The notes below the pieces were generated by a model, which worked only from the letters and a program-made list of their open reading frames with translations, was not told the origin of the DNA and made no database searches. The position numbers and the translations under genes are program-made. A stretch of DNA of 64,000 bases from Leptospira sp. WS60.C2 (GTDB lineage Bacteria > Spirochaetota > Leptospiria > Leptospirales > Leptospiraceae): positions 204,961 to 268,960 of the forward strand of contig NZ_CP162134.1 in assembly GCF_040833955.1 (NCBI RefSeq), read 5' to 3'. Position 1 is the first letter of the stretch. Each line of letters starts with the position of its first letter. Below are positions 44,238 to 53,148 of this stretch, piece after piece.

Positions 44238-45522
44238 AACCTACTTTTCCAATCCGGTTGATTCCCATATACCCTTGATTTTCAAAATCCAAATCTAAAA
44301 AAACTCCAGATTTTTCTTTAGGATTTGGTCCTAACAAATAAAAATCAAACACATTTGCAGTCCATATTACGAACAAGGCAGTGAGAGCCTGGGACAAATT
44401 TGCCCTGGAAGATTCCATCTGTTGGCGGTATGGCTCAATTAAGTAGTAATTCAAAAGGATTGTCTCGGCAACCCTCGGATTGGGAGGAATACCTATCGCC
44501 GATTCATAGGCTTGTTTATCTGATCGAAATTGGTTATATTGATAACCTGCATACAAAAGACCAAAAGCAAAAATAGACATATAGACCTTGCCTTTTTCTT
44601 CTTGGCCTCTCGCATATTGACCCCAGCCTGGAATTAAAAAAGATCGAAACGCATATGTCGGATTATATGGGTTGAATAGTGGAGCATCAGCTAATGAGGT
44701 TTCAGGATTCACTGCATATGTTAAAATTGTATCTTCAGCTTTTTCCGCATACTCCTTCGAATATGGTTTTTGCAATTTCTGATTTTCTTTTGTCCATTCC
44801 TTCATGGATTGGATGACATAATTTGATAACTCTGAATAAGTTACCTCTCCATTAAAATTTGAATCAGCTCTACCTTCTAAACCATAAATGATATATTTCG
44901 TAAAAATTCCATATCCTGACTTTGGATCTTCAAAACTAGAATATCCAGCTTTCGTAGAATAAAAAACAGAAACAATTTCTGAATCCTTAAAGTTTGCTCC
45001 TTCTAAATACTTTCTACCTACCTCTACTTTCCCATCTTCAGGATTACGACAGGCATCAATTAAAAGAATGACTCTCTTTAGATTGTATTTTCGAGTTAAC
45101 TCCAAAATTTGTTCTACAGCGATTCCTGTTTCAAACGGTTTTTGCGGATTTGTATCTTCAGGTAATAAATATACTTTATCGTTATAATCTATTACACCGT
45201 GACCAGAGAAATAAAACAAAAAAAGATCTTCGGGGTTTGTTTCTTCTAATACTGATTCCAATTGTGTTAAGATATTATATTTATTAGGCGTAGAATTTAC
45301 CGAACCTTCCTGGATTAAAGTTTGAATTCGATTATAGGATCCATAACTAAAAAGAATTTTGGTCATTCCAAGTGCGTCATTTTTTGCGGTTTTTAAGTCT
45401 GATAAATTTAAATCTTTATACTCACTTACACCAACCACAAATGCAAAGCGTTTTCCACCTGGCTCAGCACTTAAAACACCAAACATAGCAAAAAATAAGA
45501 ATATTAGAAATTTTGATTTCAT
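44221..45522 (-). CDS. Exported caspase-like protease with EF-hand-like loop and DUF5683-type tail
   Basis: 433 residues. A signal peptide (MKSKFLIFLFFAMFGVLSA) sends the caspase domain to the periplasm. The C14 catalytic dyad is present: His108 in FYFSGHGV and Cys158 in LLIDACRN. The substrate-pocket region follows (FYSTKAGYSSFEDP). At 220-231 the segment DSNFNGEVTYSE fits an EF-hand loop (D-x-N-x-N-G-x-V-x-x-x-E). From about 290 a hydrophobic C-terminal part (FLIPGWGQYARGQEEKG, two membrane segments) resembles DUF5683. It lies between an MCP gene (9-bp gap) and a kelch gene (17-bp overlap). Confidence 0.85.
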   Translation of the reverse strand: MKSKFLIFLFFAMFGVLSAEPGGKRFAFVVGVSEYKDLNLSDLKTAKNDALGMTKILFSYGSYNRIQTLIQEGSVNSTPNKYNILTQLESVLEETNPEDLFLFYFSGHGVIDYNDKVYLLPEDTNPQKPFETGIAVEQILELTRKYNLKRVILLIDACRNPEDGKVEVGRKYLEGANFKDSEIVSVFYSTKAGYSSFEDPKSGYGIFTKYIIYGLEGRADSNFNGEVTYSELSNYVIQSMKEWTKENQKLQKPYSKEYAEKAEDTILTYAVNPETSLADAPLFNPYNPTYAFRSFLIPGWGQYARGQEEKGKVYMSIFAFGLLYAGYQYNQFRSDKQAYESAIGIPPNPRVAETILLNYYLIEPYRQQMESSRANLSQALTALFVIWTANVFDFYLLGPNPKEKSGVFLDLDFENQGYMGINRIGKVGYAVRF

Positions 45523-45531
45523 TAAATAATT

Positions 45532-47109
45532 TTACTCTGCGGACAATTCTTTCGCTTGTTTTTCCAAGCTTGAGGTATTATCATCCATTTTTCTAGCGTT
45601 AATTACAACCTTTTGATTGATTTCTTCCATTTCCTTAACAACTTCTATCATTTGCTCTTTATCTTTATCTAAGATTTTTGACTCTTTATCCAATACCTTA
45701 GAAATTGATTCAATCAATTCGAGTGATTCTAAAACTTCATTGTTTATGTCTTTCTGAGAACTGATTTTTGATGTCGCCGATCGAATCGCTTCACTCAGGA
45801 GATCATACTTCGATTGTAATGTTTCGGTTTGGTCCAATGCAACGGAGGCAAGCTCTGTTCCTTCGTGGATATAACGATTTGAAGTAGTGATGATTTTTTT
45901 AATTTTTGTTGCATTTTCATTCGAATTCTCTGCTAGTTTGGCAACTTCCTGAGCAACTACAGCAAACCCACGTCCGTGTTCCCCTGCTCTAGCAGCTTCT
46001 ATGGAAGCATTTAGCGCCAGAAGATTGGTACGATCAGCAATTTCAGCCATTATATCGTTTACTTCACTTACTTCCTTTTGTGAGAGATTGACTGAGCGCA
46101 ATCGTTCCTCTAAATGTTTTACAGTTTGTGACAGAACATTACTTCGTTCCTGAAAATCACTCATGTTCGAATTTAGTTCTTCGACAACTTTGCCGATTTC
46201 CACAGTACTATGTTTCAAAGAATCTGATTTTCGGTTTAACAAATTGATCTGAGAATGTTGTTTTCCAATATTATCAACTGATTTCTGAATACTCTCGGAG
46301 AAGGATGATACAAAATCTGTGAGTTCTCGAATGGAACGATCCTGAGATTCTATCTGGAGATTAAAATCAGTTGTGAGCTCTCGGATATTTTTTAATGTTG
46401 CAAAGAGCTCAAAACCAACTTTTTTTAAATCTTCATTTAGACTATTTGCGTTCTCTCTTTCCATCTCAGCAAGTTTGTGTTTATCGTCTGAATCATTTTT
46501 AATTTCATTCAGCAAATTTAATACCGTGGAAGTAAGATATCCAAAACAAATTAAAAACAAAATTTTAAGGACTTCGTTTGAAATGGCAACAGTTCCTTTT
46601 ACACTCTGTAATCCTTCTGCTTCTTTGAACGATACACCTTGTCCGTATCCAATGGCTAGAATGAGTATCAAACATAAAACAGAATAGTACGTGCTCATCA
46701 ACAAGATACGTTTTGAGAACAAAAAAGCTGAATAAACAACGTAGAAATAATATAAAACGTATAAGGCAGGTGATTTGATTAAATCTGCAGCAACAACACT
46801 TCCACCTAATAAACCTGATGCGGTCACTCCAAATAAAACAGTGATATCTAAGAAGATAAAAAGTTTAGGGAAAAAAGAATTTAATTTACCAACCCGAAAT
46901 AAATAGGCTTGAAACCCACCATACAAAAACATAAGGGCGATCCCAACAAGATAACTTGTGGTTTGCAGAGTAGTTGATGTTTTGAAAGAGCTTAAAGTTG
47001 CTATGATGTAAAATCCAGCGAGTAAGAATCTTACCCGATTGACATAAACCGGACCCAATTCTAACCAATTTTTTTTGCTTTGAATCGATTCTAACGCTAA
47101 TTTCGACAT
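45532..47109 (-). CDS. Membrane methyl-accepting chemotaxis-type protein
   Basis: 525 residues. Residues about 20-195 form six transmembrane segments with short loops rather than the usual periplasmic ligand domain, so it may sense the membrane or a small hydrophobic signal. The rest is a long coiled coil with the universal MCP hairpin: [49 protein letters not shown] lies before the ATG. No CheW/CheA is nearby, so it may feed the motility system or a separate output. It is the first gene of the caspase-kelch operon. Confidence 0.9.
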   Translation of the reverse strand: MSKLALESIQSKKNWLELGPVYVNRVRFLLAGFYIIATLSSFKTSTTLQTTSYLVGIALMFLYGGFQAYLFRVGKLNSFFPKLFIFLDITVLFGVTASGLLGGSVVAADLIKSPALYVLYYFYVVYSAFLFSKRILLMSTYYSVLCLILILAIGYGQGVSFKEAEGLQSVKGTVAISNEVLKILFLICFGYLTSTVLNLLNEIKNDSDDKHKLAEMERENANSLNEDLKKVGFELFATLKNIRELTTDFNLQIESQDRSIRELTDFVSSFSESIQKSVDNIGKQHSQINLLNRKSDSLKHSTVEIGKVVEELNSNMSDFQERSNVLSQTVKHLEERLRSVNLSQKEVSEVNDIMAEIADRTNLLALNASIEAARAGEHGRGFAVVAQEVAKLAENSNENATKIKKIITTSNRYIHEGTELASVALDQTETLQSKYDLLSEAIRSATSKISSQKDINNEVLESLELIESISKVLDKESKILDKDKEQMIEVVKEMEEINQKVVINARKMDDNTSSLEKQAKELSAE

Positions 47110-47217
47110 AGGATGATCCTCTAAGATTCAAAGCGAAAGGAAAGTGATTTTCTTTTTTTAGTGAATGTAATTAGAAAGACAGTTGACAAATTTTAGTTTG
47201 ATATTAAACTATTCAAT

Positions 47218-47955
47218 ATGGAAGCAACAAACCCGAGCAGAACAAACGTCCAAAAGAAATTCTACCCCGCAGCAGAACGCGGGCATGTCAATTTTGGTTG
47301 GTTGGACAGCCATCATTCCTTCAGTTTTGGTCATTGGTACCATCCAGAAAAAACGAATTTTGGAGCCCTTCGTGTCTTAAATGACGATATCGTGGAACCT
47401 AGTATGGGATTCGGAACTCATCCTCACCAAAATATGGAGATTGTTTCCATTCCGCTTTTTGGCGAATTGGCGCATAAAGATAGTACAGGTACGAATGGTA
47501 TCATCAAAACTGGTGACGTACAAATCATGTCAGCAGGTTCAGGGATCCAACATTCGGAGTTCAATCACAGTTCCGAAAAGAAAGTTAATTTTTTACAGAT
47601 TTGGGTTCTGCCAAAAGTGGCCAATATCCAACCTCGCTATGACCAAAAATCATTTCAGGAAGCCGGTAGATTGAATCGTTTCCAAACCGTCGTTTCACCT
47701 ATTGATGAAGAGGCAGTTTGGATCAATCAAGATGCTTATTTTTCATTAGCCACATTGGAACCAGGGAAAACACTTCCTTATTCAGTTCATGCACCTAACC
47801 AAGGAATTTATGTATTTCTCATCCAAGGAAAATTATCCATTGAGAATACAGTTCTAGAGCGAAGAGATGCACTAGGACTTTGGGGATCTGAGGAATACTC
47901 ATTTCAGGCAGAAGTGAAATCGGAGGTTCTCATAATTGAAGTTCCAATGAAATAG
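47218..47955 (+). CDS. Pirin-family protein
   Basis: 245 residues, bicupin. The metal-binding N-terminal motif is visible: GFGTHPHQNMEIVSI and HSEFNHS, with WLDSHHSFSFGHWY typical of YhhW/pirin quercetin-dioxygenase-like proteins. It has no signal peptide and is cytoplasmic. Some members cleave quercetin; others regulate. It stands alone, divergent from the MCP operon (108-bp spacer), and a good terminator follows. Confidence 0.92.
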   Translation: MEATNPSRTNVQKKFYPAAERGHVNFGWLDSHHSFSFGHWYHPEKTNFGALRVLNDDIVEPSMGFGTHPHQNMEIVSIPLFGELAHKDSTGTNGIIKTGDVQIMSAGSGIQHSEFNHSSEKKVNFLQIWVLPKVANIQPRYDQKSFQEAGRLNRFQTVVSPIDEEAVWINQDAYFSLATLEPGKTLPYSVHAPNQGIYVFLIQGKLSIENTVLERRDALGLWGSEEYSFQAEVKSEVLIIEVPMK

Positions 47956-47986
47956 AAAATGAGACCAAAGTAATCTTAGAAGGAAG

Positions 47987-48017
47987 AACTGGTTAAAAAC
48001 GAATCTGACCAGTTTTT
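47987..48017 (+). terminator. Rho-independent terminator after pirin gene
   Basis: AACTGGT (47987-47993) pairs with ACCAGTT (48008-48014) across a 14-nt loop, followed by a T5 run (48013-48017). It lies 31 bp after the pirin stop. Confidence 0.6.
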
Positions 48018-48213
48018 ACTTTCTAACTTCGTTTCTAAAACAATACATTTACACAGACTGTAAACTTCCCTCAATTTTAACATGTCTATCCAGCGAGATC
48101 CTATCCTGCTTGCCTGTATCAAAAATTAGGATTTTTTCCATCCAAAACAGACCAGATTTCGTAGTTTTCCTGATTTTTTATGCGCCTATTTTTTTTATTT
48201 ATGCGAATTTTTT

Positions 48214-48276
48214 TTCGTGTATTTTTATTCACGAATTTTATATTGGAATAAATGGAGCTTTCGCAAAAATGCGAAA
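48214..48276 (+). promoter_or_regulatory. Two hairpins in the carbonic anhydrase 5' leader
   Basis: TTCGTG (48214-48219) pairs with CACGAA (48230-48235), and TTTCGC (48259-48264) with GCGAAA (48271-48276). The second ends 5 nt before the AAGGAG ribosome site (48282-48287). The whole 47956-48294 spacer has no gene and is very T-rich. The hairpins may affect translation of the bicarbonate operon; no known riboswitch is recognised. Confidence 0.4.
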
Positions 48277-48294
48277 CAACCAAGGAGAATTACA

Positions 48295-48978
48295 ATGAAA
48301 GCCTACAAGTATCTCATCAGTTTCCTTATTCTGACCATTTCGTCCCAGACATTTGCACAAAGTAACCCAGCAGGTGTTCCAGCAAAAGAAGCGTTACAAA
48401 GATTGATTGATGGGAACCTAAGGTTTGTACAAGGTAAGTCACAACGTCCAAATCAATCCATTGATCGCTTAAAGGAAGTGTCCAAAAAACAAAATCCTTT
48501 CGCAACCATCGTCGGATGTTCCGATTCCAGAGTACCAAATGAAATTGTATTCGATCAAGGACTTGGTGACTTATTCATCTTAAGAACAGCTGGTCAAGTT
48601 TCTACCTATGCGTCTTGGGGATCCATCGAATTCTCTGTAGCAGCACTTGGTGTAAATCTCATTGTCGTACTTGGGCACTCTAGTTGCGGGGCGGTGAATG
48701 CAGCATGTAAAGCGGATGACGTGCCAGGTCACATTATCACACTCACCAATGCCATCAAACCTGCCGCAGAAAAAGTAAAACACATGGATGGTGACTTTTT
48801 AGACAACGCTGTAAAAGCCAATGTTGCCTTTCAAGTGATGTCTCTCAGAAAACTTGATCCCATCATCTCCAAACAATACAACAAAGGCCAATTACAAATC
48901 GTTGGAGCTGTTTATGACTTGGAAACAGGAAAGGTCAATTTCCTTTCAGAAGAATACATCGCTTCTATCACAAAATAG
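48295..48978 (+). CDS. Exported beta-carbonic anhydrase
   Basis: 227 residues from the ATG at 48295, which has AAGGAG 7 nt upstream; an earlier in-frame start at 48217 has none. A signal peptide (MKAYKYLISFLILTISSQTFAQ) is followed by the beta-CA core: Cys75-x-Asp77-x-Arg79 (GCSDSR) and His128-x2-Cys131 (HSSCGAV), the zinc ligands and dyad. Export is unusual for a beta-class enzyme and places CO2/HCO3- conversion in the periplasm. It is followed by the SbtA-type bicarbonate transporter (15 bp), so it probably supplies it with bicarbonate. Confidence 0.93.
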   Translation: MKAYKYLISFLILTISSQTFAQSNPAGVPAKEALQRLIDGNLRFVQGKSQRPNQSIDRLKEVSKKQNPFATIVGCSDSRVPNEIVFDQGLGDLFILRTAGQVSTYASWGSIEFSVAALGVNLIVVLGHSSCGAVNAACKADDVPGHIITLTNAIKPAAEKVKHMDGDFLDNAVKANVAFQVMSLRKLDPIISKQYNKGQLQIVGAVYDLETGKVNFLSEEYIASITK

Positions 48979-48993
48979 CAATAGGAAACTATC

Positions 48994-49971
48994 ATGGACA
49001 TTTTACAATCATTAGTTGCCAACTTACAAACACCAATGTTCCTAGCGTTTGCGCTAGGGATCATTGCCACACTCGTTAAAAGCGATCTAAAATTCCCTGA
49101 CGGAATGTATGCGGGTCTTACCATCTACCTTCTTTTTGCCATCGGACTGAAAGGAGGGGTAAAACTCAGTAACACGACATTGTTAGAATTTTATAAACCA
49201 GCGATAGCGGCATTAATTTTGTGTATTACGATTCCACTTCTTGCGTATACACTCCTAACAAAATTTGGGAAATATGACAAAGCAAATGCAGCAGCCTTAG
49301 CGGCTCATTACGGGTCGGTATCAGCAGTGACGTTTAGTGAAGCACTTGCCTTTCTTGACTCTCTTCATATTAACTATGAAGGATTTATGCCAAGTTTACT
49401 TGCCATCATGGAAATTCCGGCTATCCTTGTGGCATTACTTCTAATCAAAATGAATCCAACCGAAAAATCAGAAGAGTCTTCTTGGGGAAAAATCTTACAC
49501 GAACTTTTTACAGGCAAAGGAACTCTTTTATTACTGGGAGGTCTGATCATTGGAATGATTTCAGGCAAAAAAGGTCATGAACAGTTTGCTCCTCTTTTCG
49601 AAACGCCATTTCGAGGGATGTTGATTTTATTCCTCTTAGAAGTTGGAATCGTCACAGGAAGAAGACTTACGGATCTAAAAAAGGCTGGAGTCTTTCTCAT
49701 TGGATTCGGAATCCTCTTTCCAATCTGCACAGCGATGTTTGGATTGTATCTTGGACATTTTATTGGATTGTCAATGGGAGGAGCGATGATTCTTGGAACA
49801 CTCAGTGCAAGTGCCTCTTACATTGCAGCACCTGCCGCTGTAAGGATTGCCATACCTGAAGCAAGCCCTGCCATTTATCTCACCGCATCTCTTGCCATCA
49901 CATTCCCTTTCAACCTATCAGTTGGATTACCTTTATATCTAGCTGTTTCGAAATCACTATACGGAGTTTGA
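48994..49971 (+). CDS. sbtA: Sodium-dependent bicarbonate permease (SbtA family)
   Basis: 325 residues, about ten transmembrane helices in two inverted repeats. It matches the SbtA/DUF897 family by KSDLKFPDGMYAGLTIYLLFAIGLKGGVKL, NAAALAAHYGSVSAVTFSEALAFL and LGTLSASASYIAAPAAVRIAIPEA. SbtA imports HCO3- with Na+ in cyanobacteria; here it would feed anaplerotic carboxylases or fatty acid synthesis. The next gene is a PII-like protein, whose ATG follows the TGA by 2 bp. Confidence 0.92.
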   Translation: MDILQSLVANLQTPMFLAFALGIIATLVKSDLKFPDGMYAGLTIYLLFAIGLKGGVKLSNTTLLEFYKPAIAALILCITIPLLAYTLLTKFGKYDKANAAALAAHYGSVSAVTFSEALAFLDSLHINYEGFMPSLLAIMEIPAILVALLLIKMNPTEKSEESSWGKILHELFTGKGTLLLLGGLIIGMISGKKGHEQFAPLFETPFRGMLILFLLEVGIVTGRRLTDLKKAGVFLIGFGILFPICTAMFGLYLGHFIGLSMGGAMILGTLSASASYIAAPAAVRIAIPEASPAIYLTASLAITFPFNLSVGLPLYLAVSKSLYGV

Positions 49972-49973
49972 AA

Positions 49974-50276
49974 ATGAAATTAGAAAAAGCAAAACTCATC
50001 ACAATCATTGCCGATGAAGCACTCCAAGATCGTTTGGTCACAGAACTTAAATCTGCGAATGTCAAAGGTTATACCATCAGTGAAGCTAAAGGAGAAGGTA
50101 TCAATCACCAACACCTAACTTCATGGGAAGGAAAAAATATTCGATTGGAGTCACTTGTATCAGAAGGGAAAGCTCTAAAAATCTTTGAAATCATTTCAGA
50201 GAAATACTTAGAAAAGTACCCAATGGTAATTTTCATGAACGACGTCGAAGTGATCCGAAAAGAGAGGTTCAACTAA
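49974..50276 (+). CDS. sbtB: SbtB-like PII signalling protein
   Basis: 100 residues from the ATG at 49974 (GGAG 7 nt upstream); a TTG two codons earlier is not needed. PII/ferredoxin-like fold: MKLEKAKLITIIADEALQDRLVTELKSANVKGYTISEAKGEG, then IRLESLVSEGKALKIFEIISEKYLEKYPMVIFMNDVEVIR. The T-loop region (GINHQHLTSWEGK) lacks the uridylylated Tyr of GlnB/GlnK. In cyanobacteria SbtB binds cAMP/AMP and gates SbtA. Its position after sbtA is the main evidence for that role. It is convergent with the Omp85 gene (6 bp between stops). Confidence 0.85.
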   Translation: MKLEKAKLITIIADEALQDRLVTELKSANVKGYTISEAKGEGINHQHLTSWEGKNIRLESLVSEGKALKIFEIISEKYLEKYPMVIFMNDVEVIRKERFN

Positions 50277-50282
50277 AATTCA

Positions 50283-51704
50283 CTAGAATGTGTGACCAAT
50301 ATCTAAATAAAACAATTGGTCTTCTCTTGAATATGCATAATCCATTAGGATTACGGTTGCTTGGTCCCAAATGATCCGTAATCCTAAGCCGCGAGAGTGT
50401 TTATAGTCTAAGGCATTCACCTGCCTTAGTTTATCCCAAACTCGTCCCACATCATAGAAAGGGACGAGACTCACCTGAAAAAACTGATCCCACAATGAAA
50501 AACTACCAACACGATAACGAAGTTCGATATTATAAAACCCAATCACTGGACCAAAAAAGCGTTCTTGCCTGTAACCACGTAACGTATTTTGTCCACCTAA
50601 GGCACCAAAAGGACCATCGATCGAAAACAAATAACGATACTCAAAAAATGGAACCTCTCCCTCAATTTTGGTTAAAGCAACACGTTGCGCAATGACAAAC
50701 TCCTCAAAGAGTTTTGGGAAAGGTTGATAAAAATTTTTGACTTGGGCAAAATGCCTTAAGTAATTAAAATCAGAACCGATTGCTTTTTCTGCTCTATTAA
50801 TATTATACTCAATGAGCCAACCCCGATCAGGGTCAGGTTCGTAATCGCGCGTATCGTACGCAATCCCTGCCCTCAAGTAATTCAAGTTTCCACCGTTTAC
50901 ACCAATGATCTTTCCAGATTTTGCGTCCTCTGTAATTTTAGATGTGTCTTCAATAGCAGGCACAGTAATACTCGTTAAAGGTTCTCTTGCGTCAGTTGCC
51001 CTACCATCATATAGTTTTACCTTATTATTAGAAAACTCAACCCCACCCCAAACACGAAATACCTGAAAGATTGTTTTATCAGCAGCAAACTGGCCATATG
51101 TTGTTTCAAATTGGTAGTTGTGATACCTTTGGGTAGAAGTAAATTCCTTTCCTGGTCCACGATTCTTTGCATAGGAATTGGCATTTTCAAAATCAGAAAA
51201 CGTTGCGTTTCTTGTAATCCTACTACCATCGACATTCCGATCTTGGAAGTACAACGGTTGCATACTCTCAGTACCAACACCAAAGTATTGATTGTACAAA
51301 CTGGCATCATGACCTACATAAGCACGCAATCGGTAAGCTGTGTCATAAAAATAAGGAGCGTCCCAAGCTAAATAATTATTTTGTGTGCCACGATTTGTTC
51401 TATAGATTCCCACATTGAACATATGTTCGTAGGGAGTGTATTTAAATGAAGAATCGTTCTTTGTGCCATTATAAAATACATTAGCCAAAAGACCTACACC
51501 CGACCCATTGACGGCGTCATTACCAAAAAGGGGAAGTCCCGTTGCATACCAACCTTCCTTTTTATTGGCCAATTCCTTTTCATCTAACTTTTTAAACTCA
51601 CCTAACCATTCAGGAACATCTGAATTTCGATCTTCTGCGTACAACGGGGAAATCACGTTTGCTGATAACAAGACCAACAAAACCACGAATCCCCGAAACT
51701 TCAT
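50283..51704 (-). CDS. Omp85/BamA-TamA-family outer-membrane protein
   Basis: 473 residues. Signal peptide (MKFRGFVVLLVLLSANVISPLYA) and a barrel with the Omp85 block QNTLRGYRQERFFGPVIG (the RGY lid-lock) and C-terminal QATVILMDYAYSREDQLFYLDIGHTF ending in Phe. YEPDPDRGWLIEYNIN and RGLGLRIIWDQ are standard strands. POTRA domains are short or absent at this length, so it may be a single-barrel transporter or surface protein. It is the last gene of the reverse run; its start is 6 bp after pyk. Confidence 0.87.
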   Translation of the reverse strand: MKFRGFVVLLVLLSANVISPLYAEDRNSDVPEWLGEFKKLDEKELANKKEGWYATGLPLFGNDAVNGSGVGLLANVFYNGTKNDSSFKYTPYEHMFNVGIYRTNRGTQNNYLAWDAPYFYDTAYRLRAYVGHDASLYNQYFGVGTESMQPLYFQDRNVDGSRITRNATFSDFENANSYAKNRGPGKEFTSTQRYHNYQFETTYGQFAADKTIFQVFRVWGGVEFSNNKVKLYDGRATDAREPLTSITVPAIEDTSKITEDAKSGKIIGVNGGNLNYLRAGIAYDTRDYEPDPDRGWLIEYNINRAEKAIGSDFNYLRHFAQVKNFYQPFPKLFEEFVIAQRVALTKIEGEVPFFEYRYLFSIDGPFGALGGQNTLRGYRQERFFGPVIGFYNIELRYRVGSFSLWDQFFQVSLVPFYDVGRVWDKLRQVNALDYKHSRGLGLRIIWDQATVILMDYAYSREDQLFYLDIGHTF

Positions 51705-51710
51705 AAGAAT

Positions 51711-53144
51711 TTATTTGACTTCGCGTACTTGGATGGTTTCGACCCGTTCTTCACCCGCTATGATGTCGGACAAAATCACCACCTTCTCCCCCATTTGCAA
51801 ATAGCCATTGTTAACAAGTGTTTGGATAGCAAGTTTGATTGTTTTTTCAGGATCTGAGGAAAAATCGACTCGGTATGGAATGACCCCACGTGTTAGCCAC
51901 AACTTTCGCCTAACAGAAGTCATGTTTGTAAACGCATGGACAATTGGGTATCTTGGATGAAACGAAGCCAAATTATTAGCAGTAATCCCTCGTCTTGTGA
52001 TAGCAATGATTGCATGAGCTTGCATGGAATCAGCCAAATTAGCAGCCGACCTTGCCATCTCTTCTTTTTGGTCTTTTGGTTTTCTTTGTGCCGCAAGGCC
52101 AAGGTTAATCGACATTTCCATACGACGGGCAATTTTATCTAACATCTCCACACAACGCACAGGGAACTTCCCCATCGCTGTTTCTCCAGAAAGCATAATT
52201 GCATCAGCTTCTTCATACACTGCGTTGGCAACATCCGTTACCTCAGCTCTAGTCGGAGATGGATTGTGAATCATCGATTCGAGTAAATGCGTAGCTACAA
52301 TGACTCGTTTCCCTTCTTCTTGGCAACGTTTGATGATTCGCCTTTGGACAATCGGGAGTTCTTCAATTTCTATCTCAACACCCAAATCACCTCGAGCGAC
52401 CATAATGCCATCAGAAGTTTTGATAATTTCATCTAAATTTTTAAGCCCTTCTTGGTCTTCTATCTTTGCGATAATTTGTGCATGGTGTTTTTTCTCATCA
52501 ATGATCTCACGGAGTTGTAAAACGTCATCCTTAGAACGCACAAAAGATAAGGCAACAAAGTCGATATCCTCTTCTAATCCAAAGAGGATATCTTTAAGAT
52601 CCTTGGGAGTGATAGAAGGAATGTTCACCCTGATTCCAGGCAAGTTGATATGTTTTCTGGAACCCAATTTTCCACCATCTAACACAGTACAAATAAGTTC
52701 GTTTTCACGAATCTCTTGCACTGCAAGGTTGATGAGTCCGTTATCAACAGTGACTTTATCTCCTACCTTCAAATCTTTTACGATATCACGATAGTTAACG
52801 AAGACACTTTGCGCTTCTGCTTCCATCCCAGGAATGATGTGGAAGGTAAATGTTTCACCCACTTTTAAGTGTAAATCGTTTTGGACATCCCCTGTTCGAA
52901 TCTCTGGGCCCTGTGTATCAAGTAGGATCGAAATCGGTTGTTTGTGTAATTCATCTTTGTTAAGAGACTTGATAATTCGAATGATTTTTCTGTGAAACTC
53001 GTGATCACCATGACTCATGTTGATCCTAGCGATATTCATTCCAGCCAAAGCTAAACTTCGGATCATTTCTTTGGATGCAGTCGCAGGCCCAATGGTGCAC
53101 ACGATCTTTGTTTTTCTGGCTCTTAGTTGTTCAATTGCTGGCAT
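51711..53144 (-). CDS. pyk: Pyruvate kinase
   Basis: 477 residues. It makes pyruvate and ATP from PEP and ADP. Blocks: [87 protein letters not shown] and [13 protein letters not shown]. It has no extra C-terminal PEP-utiliser domain. The last domain has [25 protein letters not shown]. It lies 4 bp after the large unknown gene and 6 bp before the Omp85 gene, an odd mix of metabolism and envelope genes. Confidence 0.97.
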   Translation of the reverse strand: MPAIEQLRARKTKIVCTIGPATASKEMIRSLALAGMNIARINMSHGDHEFHRKIIRIIKSLNKDELHKQPISILLDTQGPEIRTGDVQNDLHLKVGETFTFHIIPGMEAEAQSVFVNYRDIVKDLKVGDKVTVDNGLINLAVQEIRENELICTVLDGGKLGSRKHINLPGIRVNIPSITPKDLKDILFGLEEDIDFVALSFVRSKDDVLQLREIIDEKKHHAQIIAKIEDQEGLKNLDEIIKTSDGIMVARGDLGVEIEIEELPIVQRRIIKRCQEEGKRVIVATHLLESMIHNPSPTRAEVTDVANAVYEEADAIMLSGETAMGKFPVRCVEMLDKIARRMEMSINLGLAAQRKPKDQKEEMARSAANLADSMQAHAIIAITRRGITANNLASFHPRYPIVHAFTNMTSVRRKLWLTRGVIPYRVDFSSDPEKTIKLAIQTLVNNGYLQMGEKVVILSDIIAGEERVETIQVREVK

Positions 53145-53148
53145 AATC

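Noticed and set aside
44221..45522. Caspase-like gene as an intracellular anti-phage effector
   Set aside because: It has a signal peptide and sits with surface lipoproteins, not with defence genes such as a sensor NTPase or gasdermin.
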